Both the position numbers and the translations under genes were made by a program. Positions 5,867-11,384 of a DNA stretch of 11,384 nt are shown here, in pieces; the stretch's first letter is position 1; the number at the start of each line of letters is the position of its first letter. The notes beneath the pieces were generated by a model, which saw only the letters and a list, made by a program, of their open reading frames with translations, was not told the DNA's origin and did no database searches. This DNA is from Leptospira adleri (GTDB lineage: Bacteria > Spirochaetota > Leptospiria > Leptospirales > Leptospiraceae): positions 1-11,384 of the forward strand of contig NZ_NPDU01000107.1 in NCBI RefSeq assembly GCF_002811985.1, in the 5' to 3' direction.

Positions 5867-6976
5867 TTAATATAAAGTAATTAAGCGTAATGCTTTTAAG
5901 TGTGGGGCATATTCAAATGCCGCCAGAAAACGAGTAGGCATTTCTTGCTTAGTTCTATCTGTTTCCATAAGAATATCAAATTGTGTCACCTGATACTCTC
6001 GATTGTATTTTAAATTGTATATATAATTTGATTTAATTTTTCTCAGAATTATATTCCTGAGATAATCTTTATCATTATTGCTAATATTCAGCTTCTTCAA
6101 AGAGCCACTTTTATTATTGAGTAAATAGTTGTATTTTGCGTCATCGATAATTATATTAAAAGACGAAATGTCATGTGGATCATCTGAAACAGTGTTAATT
6201 GCAATAAAAGTATCAATTTCATCACCTTCTAAAACAGGCCGTTCAATTTTATAGGAAAGAAAGACGCCGTAGTGATCTCCAGGAACACTGTAACATACCA
6301 AATCGTAATCTGAGAAATTGTAGCCACTTATATTTTCGTCGGTGATTATAGCTGCAGCCTCCGAATGAGGCTGCAGGATGAATTTTTGAAATTTTAAGTA
6401 TCTATTAAGCAACGTTGTGCTGAGAAATGTCTTTAATAAAGATGAAAAAGTCATATCTGCATAGCCAACATACGGTTTATAGTTTGAAAGCGACCTATGT
6501 AATCTATCGGGGCCTGTTGACGAAAGATTGTTTATATAAACGCAATATATTTGCCTAGTCTCTATTAATTGAAATGGATTTCCACTTGGAATCAGAGCAT
6601 TATAAAAGGCTTGTTGAATCTTTATTTCAGCGTCATCTTCAGCAATCAAATCACCTACTAAGATGCTGTGACTGCTTTTTGAATCTAAGAAACTTAGTAT
6701 CTGCGAATGAATCGGAAATCCATACCAACTACTTTCTATTTGCATTCGATCGAAAAAAAGAACCATTTCCTTTCGATCCGGCTTTGGGGTAAGCGACGAA
6801 CGTAAATCTTCATACCTAATACCTCGACTTGCTAAGAGATCAACCAATTGCTCAAGTCCAGATTCAACTAAATTTTGCAAACCTGAGTTACCGATACTAT
6901 AATGATCAACAAGGGCTGGTAAAAATAAATAGTCCCTAGCATCTAATGTATGGATCGAAATTGATTTTATAGGCAT
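5867..6976 (-). CDS. Unknown cassette-encoded protein (369 aa)
   Basis: I do not recognise this 369-aa protein. It has no signal peptide and no long hydrophobic segment, so it is probably cytosolic. It has mixed alpha/beta character with acidic patches (EDDAEIKIQQAF near 113; DDPHDISSFNIIIDDAKYN near 270) and a lysine- and asparagine-rich region near 290-325. The ATG at 6974-6976 is only about 25 bp inside the cassette boundary at 7007, with at best a weak AAAGAT ribosome site and no evident promoter, so expression may depend on upstream cassettes, here ORF-less cassette Z. The stop lies about 18 bp before the attC core. The single gene with tight margins is typical of integron cassettes. By company with OLD, FRG and toxin-antitoxin genes it could be a defence or stress gene, but nothing in the sequence proves it. 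Confidence 0.75.
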   Translation of the reverse strand: MPIKSISIHTLDARDYLFLPALVDHYSIGNSGLQNLVESGLEQLVDLLASRGIRYEDLRSSLTPKPDRKEMVLFFDRMQIESSWYGFPIHSQILSFLDSKSSHSILVGDLIAEDDAEIKIQQAFYNALIPSGNPFQLIETRQIYCVYINNLSSTGPDRLHRSLSNYKPYVGYADMTFSSLLKTFLSTTLLNRYLKFQKFILQPHSEAAAIITDENISGYNFSDYDLVCYSVPGDHYGVFLSYKIERPVLEGDEIDTFIAINTVSDDPHDISSFNIIIDDAKYNYLLNNKSGSLKKLNISNNDKDYLRNIILRKIKSNYIYNLKYNREYQVTQFDILMETDRTKQEMPTRFLAAFEYAPHLKALRLITLY

Positions 6977-7000
6977 ATGATCTTTTACGCGTGTTATTTC

Positions 7001-7180
<180 letters not shown>

Positions 7181-7187
<7 letters not shown>

Positions 7188-7311
7188 GCTCGTTCCGCGA
7201 GCCAAAAAAAACTATAAATTGCGCGCTGAGACTAAAAGCGAAACCACGCGCAATTCTCTTTTCCCAAACTCGCCTAAACCCAAATTAAAGCGAAGCGGAA
7301 TGGCGCATAAC
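7181..7311 (-). mobile_element. ORF-less cassette Z (131 bp)
   Basis: The third copy of the gene-free cassette is 131 bp and differs from copy X at only a few positions (GAGACTAAAAGC for GAGCATTAAAGC, and AAACTCGCC for AATCTCGTC). The inverted repeat is 7217-7225 with 7247-7255. It lies directly upstream, on the - strand, of the 369-aa gene and downstream of the FRG cassette. Confidence 0.75.
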
Positions 7312-7486
7312 GAAATAGTCTCCTCGACGTTTGCGCTCCCGAAGCGCTTGTGCGCGAAGGGATTGACGGAGGCTTGAACGAGCCTTAGCGAGTGATCACA
7401 AGCCGAACGTCAAAGCAAATGTGGCTTTAGCCCGGAGTGAAGGTCGCATTAGCGATCCTGAACGGAGCGAGGAGACGAAGTTAGAC
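7305..7486 (-). repeat. attC-like site of the FRG cassette (family I)
   Basis: This 182-bp site is bounded by GCATAAC (7305-7311) and GTTAGACG (7480-7487). The outer stem GTCTCCTCG with CGAGGAGAC is conserved. The second internal arm has diverged to GGCTTGAACGAGCC...GATCACAAGCC, keeping part of the pairing. This site ends the cassette nearest to the recombinase. Confidence 0.8.
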
Positions 7487-7506
7487 GCAGTGCTCTTTTC
7501 AAAAAC

Positions 7507-8487
7507 CTATAGCAGTTCCTTTGGAATGCGACCGTACCTACTAACTGAAGCGATTAATCCTTGGAAATCGGGAAATAGAGTTTCTCCTCTAACATTCATT
7601 CCTCCTAATAAGTAGGTGCATTGTTGAACCTTTATTTTTTTCAAATTGATTAAGATCTTTGTATTACCTTCAAGTGCTTCAACAAAATTCGCATAATTTG
7701 GCTTTTTTAATACTATTTCTAAATTCAGTTTATCAGAATCATTTTCAGAAAACATTCCAAGAAGATTATTTAGACTCGATGTTCTCGAGTTAGTTGGCAT
7801 TAAAAAGCAGCCATTCTGCATTATCAACCTTTGATTTTTCCTCGGTGGCTCAATTGGTATCATTAAATTAGGAATATCTGGCTTATGTGATCCCCAAAGG
7901 CTCCCCATACTATAGTGTAAAATTAAATTTAATAAATTGTTTTCTTTTTTATATGCTCTTAGTAAATCTTCTTTCCTCCAAAGGGTGTTCGTAAATCTAT
8001 TTTCAAATTTCGTAAAATTTTCAAATTCCTTACTCTTATCTAATAACCCACTTGCTAATTGTTTTAATTTATCCGTTATTTCATTATTAGATAAACACCA
8101 AATTGCAGGATTGAAATCTTCCTCAAGTTTCCAATATGAAAAATATAGTGCTACAGGAAAAGAATGGGTAAAGTCGAGCAGCCTCGTCCTACCACCGTAA
8201 TGCTGAATTAAAGACCAAATCTCTAAAATGCTTTCAGGATTAAATTTCCACTCGGAATCATAATGGTATGAAGTTTTGTAAAACTTTTCCAATGTACCCG
8301 CTTCATCTAGTCCATAACCATATTTTTCTAAATCAGTTAGATCATAATCCCTTTCAATTGTGGTGGTTAACGAGAACTTTTCTTTAGGAATCCCTCTGAA
8401 TATGTAGGACTTTTTAGTTATTGCTATTGCTCGAATAAAATCCAGGACATTTTGAAGTTCTTCAAATTCATATTTTACTATTTTCAT
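7507..8487 (-). CDS. FRG-domain protein
   Basis: This 326-aa protein carries an FRG domain in its N-terminal third: the name-giving YIFRGIP at 28-34, an arginine further on (TTIERDYD, 42-49), and the QHYGGRTRLLDFT block at 95-107 followed by PVALYFSYW (111-119). FRG domains are found in mobile and defence-related loci, but no reaction has been established that I can state. The C-terminal two thirds (IEPPRKNQRLIMQNGCFLMP near 210-230) fits the extended form of the family, in which a second RL-x-Q-x-G-x-F motif occurs. The ATG at 8485-8487 lies 28 bp inside the cassette boundary at 8515, without a clear Shine-Dalgarno sequence. As the cassette nearest to the recombinase it would, by the integron model, be the latest one inserted. 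Confidence 0.82.
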   Translation of the reverse strand: MKIVKYEFEELQNVLDFIRAIAITKKSYIFRGIPKEKFSLTTTIERDYDLTDLEKYGYGLDEAGTLEKFYKTSYHYDSEWKFNPESILEIWSLIQHYGGRTRLLDFTHSFPVALYFSYWKLEEDFNPAIWCLSNNEITDKLKQLASGLLDKSKEFENFTKFENRFTNTLWRKEDLLRAYKKENNLLNLILHYSMGSLWGSHKPDIPNLMIPIEPPRKNQRLIMQNGCFLMPTNSRTSSLNNLLGMFSENDSDKLNLEIVLKKPNYANFVEALEGNTKILINLKKIKVQQCTYLLGGMNVRGETLFPDFQGLIASVSRYGRIPKELL

Positions 8488-8508
8488 AAATTATTTTTAG
8501 AGCATTGC

Positions 8509-8544
8509 GTCTAACTGAAAATAAACGAAGGGCGTATAAACGCC
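8509..8544 (-). other. Candidate attI-like insertion site
   Basis: The last core box, GTCTAAC (8509-8515; GTTAGAC on the - strand), is not followed by an attC-like repeat but by 28 bp of simple sequence up to the recombinase stop codon at 8544-8546. A small hairpin, GGCGT (8531-8535) with ACGCC (8540-8544), touches that stop codon. This is the position expected of an attI where new cassettes enter in an integron with reversed integrase. Functional assignment is inference. Confidence 0.5.
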
Positions 8545-9578
8545 TAATTCTTTTTTAGGTTTAGGAGATCGAGGGGACTGGCAACTTCGGTAAGACGAAC
8601 TTGGCTTACATGAGTGTAGATCTCCGTAGTTCTCACACTTTTGTGGCCCAACAAAAATTGGATGTGTTTTATATTGGTACCGGCTTCGAGGAGATGAGTC
8701 GCGAAAGCGTGGCGGAGACCGTGGATGCTCACGGGCTTACGGATTCCGGCTTTCTTTTTTGCCATTTCGAAGATTTTCTCTGCGGTTCTCATGTGAATGT
8801 GTTTCGATGGGTCCTGACCGGGAAACACCCACTCTTCGTAAGGATTTGCCTTACGAAATTCCTTCCAAAGAGAAGCGCAGGCCTGAGAAAACATCGTAAA
8901 ACGATCTTTCTTCCCCTTTCCCCCTCTCACTTTCAGGCTCATCCTCGTTTCGTCGATATCCTCGGGTTTCAATTTCACGAGTTCACTCACCCTCAGTCCG
9001 CTCGCGTAACAAAAGGAAAGAAGAAGTCTGTGTTTCGGAAACGAAAGCGCATTCAGAATATTATAAACTTCTAAAGTAGAAAGAATATCCGGAAGTCTCT
9101 GCTCCTTCTTAGGTCTCGGAAGATTCTTAAACCAATGTTTTCCGAGATGAATTCCAAAATAAGAATTTAATGCCTGAATTCGCAAAGAAACGCTCGTCGC
9201 GCTCAATTGTTTTTCCAAAAATGAAACTTCGATAAACTTCAGAACGTCTTTTTTTTCAATCTCCTTTGGATTCTTCCCGGACCATCTTAAAAGTGAAATT
9301 ACGTTCGAATAATACGTCTGAATGGTCCTCCGAGAAAAATTCTTCATTCTCAGAGACCGAATCCAACCTCGAAGTTCCAATTCTCCCTTGAAAACGACCT
9401 GGGAAGAATCCAATCTCTGGAATGTCTCCAAGACGGCTTCTGAAAATGGAAGGACCCAATTCTTCCTGATCGGATCCCATTTGACTTTTGGAATCCTCCT
9501 CACGAAATCATAGGCTTCCGAATCGTAGGGAAATCGAACTAAAAGGAATCTTCCTTTCTTTTCTAAAAAGAAACGCAT
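8544..9578 (-). CDS. Tyrosine recombinase with HARP-like N-terminal segment (candidate array integrase)
   Basis: This 344-aa site-specific recombinase has three parts. Residues ~18-55 (YDSEAYDFVRRIPKVKWDPI then RKNWVLP) resemble the short HARP-like motif also found in some SNF2 helicases. Residues ~65-150 are the SAM-like core-binding domain. Residues ~165-335 are the catalytic domain with R196 (SGLRVSEL), lysine in GGKGKKDR (219-226), H286 and R289 (HGLRH), H312 (LGHKS) and nucleophile Y321 (EIYTHV). The set looks complete and active. R196 to H286 is 90 residues, like XerD (about 96) and unlike IntI1 (about 131), so the IntI-specific insertion is missing. The tail YTHVSQVRLTEVASPLDLL does resemble IntI proteins. 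Its 3' end abuts the cassette array, same strand. No Shine-Dalgarno sequence is seen before the ATG at 9576-9578. Confidence 0.88.
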   Translation of the reverse strand: MRFFLEKKGRFLLVRFPYDSEAYDFVRRIPKVKWDPIRKNWVLPFSEAVLETFQRLDSSQVVFKGELELRGWIRSLRMKNFSRRTIQTYYSNVISLLRWSGKNPKEIEKKDVLKFIEVSFLEKQLSATSVSLRIQALNSYFGIHLGKHWFKNLPRPKKEQRLPDILSTLEVYNILNALSFPKHRLLLSFCYASGLRVSELVKLKPEDIDETRMSLKVRGGKGKKDRFTMFSQACASLWKEFRKANPYEEWVFPGQDPSKHIHMRTAEKIFEMAKKKAGIRKPVSIHGLRHAFATHLLEAGTNIKHIQFLLGHKSVRTTEIYTHVSQVRLTEVASPLDLLNLKKN

Positions 9579-9658
9579 AAGGAAGAATTAGAAAAGACTA
9601 TATATATGTATAGTAAAAAATAGATATGGCAGAATCCATAGCTTCGCCCCATCAGTCA

Positions 9659-9668
9659 CAAACGTTTG
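9659..9668. promoter_or_regulatory. Palindrome upstream of the recombinase gene
   Basis: CAAACGTTTG is a perfect 10-bp palindrome about 80 bp upstream of the recombinase start codon, near the AT-rich promoter-like stretch. It could be a regulator site. In classical integrons the integrase is under SOS control, but I cannot match this to a known LexA box with confidence. Confidence 0.25.
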
Positions 9669-10067
9669 AAAAAAATAGAACGATGTAGTATACGGTCAAG
9701 GAGATTCTGACACATTTTGTGGTCTTTGATTTTCTTTTTTCATACATTCATCATTTTGTAATTTAGATTTTTTTTGTCCTTCGATTCCTTGAGGAATTGG
9801 AATTTCTTTTGAATGATTTGACATAGATTTGGGATTTTTTTTAAGCACGCATAACGCAAAAAGGCGCCGGCGATGCTTTGGAGAAAGGCGACTTCCAGGA
9901 GGAAAATTCTTTCTTCTTTTGAGTTTTTCAGTTTTGGAAGTTAAGGGATTTTCGGCTCCATCAAAACTTGCAAAACGAGAAGAATCCCCGTTCTCTGTAG
10001 AAAGTTCGGCTTTTCCGTTTCGACCGGAAATCGATTTACGATTGCCGCAAAAGGACTGGCAGGAACG

Positions 10068-10094
10068 AAAAAAATAATGCCGTCGTCCTAACGG
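10068..10094 (-). terminator. Weak terminator-like structure after the patatin gene
   Basis: On the - strand a short CCGT/ACGG stem (10080-10083 with 10091-10094, 7-base loop) is followed by CATTATTTTTTT (10068-10079). It lies about 30 bp after the stop codon of the phospholipase gene. The stem is only 4 bp, so efficiency is doubtful. Confidence 0.3.
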
Positions 10095-10125
10095 TATAAA
10101 TAAAGAATATTCTAAAAACGGAATG

Positions 10126-11043
10126 TTATTTGGATTTAAGGGAAGAAACCGCTTTGGCCCAATCTCTTTTCAGATATTCGAAGATTCTTTCTTTCTGAAG
10201 TCGAGCGTCTTGTTTTCCAAGCTCATACGCGCCTCGAACTCCGATCGGATCCGTATAATCGAAAGAAGTGATCGGAAGCGGTTCCGAAGGAGTTTGCAAA
10301 AAACATCTTTCAAGAAGTTTCGGATCTTTTCCTACGATCGTGGTCGGTTCGTAGTAGATTCCGATCGTCTTACTGTCGGGAGGAAACGCTTCTAAGAGAA
10401 GATTGTTTGTAAGTCCTCCGTCAAAGTAGTATTCTTTTCCGTGACTCTGGACGGAAACGACAGGAGGGACCGAGGAGGAATTGAGGATAATCTGCTCCAC
10501 CGTATGAGGATCGTTAAAATCCTTCTCAGTAAATAATACTTCTTTCATATTCCAATTTCTAAGAACTCTCTGCATCCTTTCGGTATTGAGTCCTCGAGCC
10601 CGGTCTCTCTCGTCTTCCAAAAACGCTTTTGCGGTTTCGGCGATCAGTCTCGCTAAACGGAATTTATTCTTCAATGAATCGGTTTTAGGAATGGCGCGTA
10701 ACGTATGAATGAAAACTTTCGTTCCCGATTTCATTATTTTTTTGAAGTCCATCCCGAAACGAATCGTCTTCCGGTACATTTCTTCATGAGGGAACGCGCG
10801 CTCCCCTTTGAAAAGGCGGCTAAAATAGAAGTTCTGAGGATTTTTTCTTACGATATTTTCGAAGAAGGCCACACATTCTTCTTCTCCGTCGCAGATCAAA
10901 CAGAGAACCATCGCGGCCCCCGCGGAAACCCCGGAAACTTCCCTGAATTTGAGTCCCCAGGATTTCATTTCGTGTCCGAAGCCCAATCCGTAAAACGCCT
11001 TACATCCGCCTCCGGCGATGGCAAAACTGATTTCATTTTCCAT
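10126..11043 (-). CDS. Patatin-like phospholipase
   Basis: This is a 305-aa patatin-family lipid acyl hydrolase. Seen motifs (numbered from M1 at 11043): glycine-rich oxyanion loop AGGGCKAFYGLG at about 9-20, nucleophile elbow GVSAG with the serine near residue 38, and the catalytic aspartate in FDGGLTNN near 210. Together they form the Ser-Asp dyad, so it should be active on phospholipids or related esters. It has no signal peptide; cytosolic or injected location is undetermined. The ATG at 11041-11043 is preferred because AAGGA lies 6 bases upstream and the oxyanion loop then starts near residue 9, as usual. A longer form from a TTG at 11179-11181 (351 aa) stays open but its extra 46 residues match nothing I know. 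Its context looks like ordinary chromosome flanking the array. Confidence 0.85.
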   Translation of the reverse strand: MENEISFAIAGGGCKAFYGLGFGHEMKSWGLKFREVSGVSAGAAMVLCLICDGEEECVAFFENIVRKNPQNFYFSRLFKGERAFPHEEMYRKTIRFGMDFKKIMKSGTKVFIHTLRAIPKTDSLKNKFRLARLIAETAKAFLEDERDRARGLNTERMQRVLRNWNMKEVLFTEKDFNDPHTVEQIILNSSSVPPVVSVQSHGKEYYFDGGLTNNLLLEAFPPDSKTIGIYYEPTTIVGKDPKLLERCFLQTPSEPLPITSFDYTDPIGVRGAYELGKQDARLQKERIFEYLKRDWAKAVSSLKSK

Positions 11044-11060
11044 CCAGAGTCCTTGGAAGG

Positions 11061-11078
11061 CTTCGCCTAACTTCGTCT
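11061..11078 (+). repeat. 18-bp match to an attC-like end
   Basis: CTTCGCCTAACTTCGTCT, read on the + strand, is the exact reverse complement of 5836-5853, the right end of the attC-like site at 5667-5849, including the GTTAGGC core. The similarity stops abruptly on both sides. It lies just upstream of the preferred phospholipase start. Confidence 0.5.
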
Positions 11079-11175
11079 GGGATTCCTGTTTTCTTTCAAA
11101 GGCGATGGAATCGTCTAAAACGGGCGGCACTGAATTCTCCGAAAATACATTTGTCCATAGTTTGACCGACGAGCC

Positions 11176-11358
11176 TTGCAAGAAAAGAAATTTTATTGGG
11201 GAATTTTTTTCTTCCTTCTTTCAATCCGTATTTCCGCCCCGGCAATTCTCAGCGAAGAGGAAAAAGAAGAATGGAATTCGGAGTCTTTACTTTTTCAGAT
11301 TGTTCCTCCGGTACAGACTGCCCAGATAGGTAACAAAACAGACCGGGCACATAGGTGA
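11176..11358 (+). pseudogene. Possible truncated secreted-protein gene
   Basis: From a TTG at 11176 a 60-codon frame starts with a signal-peptide-like profile: MQEKK, hydrophobic FYWGIFFFLLSI, then RISAPAILS and an acidic region (EEEKEEWNSES). It is divergent from the phospholipase gene. The frame ends at 11358 inside sequence with two related motifs, CAGATAGGTAAC (11320-11331) and CACATAGGTGAC (11348-11359), which do not look like its natural continuation and may be the end of an insertion sequence. No strong ribosome site precedes the TTG. It could simply be a chance frame. Confidence 0.35.
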
Positions 11359-11384
11359 CATATACCTGACATTGGAGGAAATCC

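Larger units (their letters stand above)
9579..10125. other. Intergenic region upstream of the recombinase
   Basis: No convincing gene lies in these 547 bases; an 82-codon + strand frame at 9829-10077 has low complexity and no homology I recognise. The first ~40 bases are very AT-rich (TATATATGTATAG) and probably contain the recombinase promoter. Two perfect palindromes occur: CAAACGTTTG at 9659-9668 and ATTCCTTGAGGAAT at 9784-9797. TTGACA at 9818-9823 has no good -10 partner. Confidence 0.5.

Noticed and set aside
9849..9855. GCATAAC box at 9849 as another attC end
   Set aside because: No matching GTTATGC partner or structured repeat follows within 250 bp, so an isolated 7-mer is not evidence of a site.
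9829..10077. 82-codon + strand frame upstream of the recombinase
   Set aside because: Arg/Lys/Phe-rich low-complexity translation, no ribosome site, no recognisable domain, and no conservation evidence.
11044..11181. N-terminal 46-residue extension of the phospholipase from a TTG
   Set aside because: No ribosome site at the TTG, no recognisable sequence in the extension, and a good AAGGA site before the ATG at 11043. The extension is kept only as an alternative.

Overview
The window is part of an integron-like cassette array next to ordinary chromosome. Low GC in the coding regions, a tyrosine recombinase with an extra N-terminal domain, leptospiral-looking toxin-antitoxin modules and a patatin-like phospholipase suggest a spirochaete, most likely a pathogenic Leptospira. 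This is inference; no rRNA or species marker is present.

Layout. Positions ~116-8515 hold an array of eight units separated by GC-rich repeats of about 150-187 bp. Each complete repeat starts on the + strand with an RYYYAAC-like box (e.g. GCATAAC, GTCTAAC) and ends with a GTTRRRY-like box (GTTATGC, GTTAGAC), as integron attC sites do. The start of each unit is complementary over 15-22 bp to its own end, as expected if a circle closed there, so the units can be delimited exactly. Read on the - strand away from the recombinase they are: (1) FRG-domain protein; (2) ORF-less cassette Z; (3) unknown 369-aa protein; (4) ORF-less cassette Y; (5) ORF-less cassette X; (6) a 3-kb cassette with an OLD-family ATPase/TOPRIM protein, a 55-aa protein and two divergent XRE regulators; (7) HigB/HigA-type toxin-antitoxin; (8) BrnT/BrnA-type toxin-antitoxin, whose attC is truncated at the left edge. 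X, Y and Z are 131-bp near-copies, each followed on its left by the same attC family. This fixes the orientation: gene first, attC second, on the - strand.

At 8544-9578, 28 bp from the terminal core box, lies a 344-aa tyrosine recombinase on the same strand as the cassettes, with its 3' end facing the array. It has the full R-K-H-R-H-Y set but lacks the IntI-specific insertion, and it has a HARP-like N-terminal segment. This resembles a reverse-oriented integron run by a non-canonical, Xer-like integrase, and is the main observation here.

9579-10125 carries no convincing gene. A patatin-like phospholipase follows (10126-11043, possibly extended to 11181), then a divergent, apparently truncated secreted-protein ORF that runs into sequence resembling an insertion-sequence end.

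How it fits together: the recombinase would excise and insert cassettes at structured attC sites. The toxin-antitoxin cassettes, with their own promoter/operators, would stabilise the array. The OLD, FRG and unknown cassettes are candidate defence or stress genes. Repeated ORF-less cassettes may supply a small RNA, terminator or promoter.
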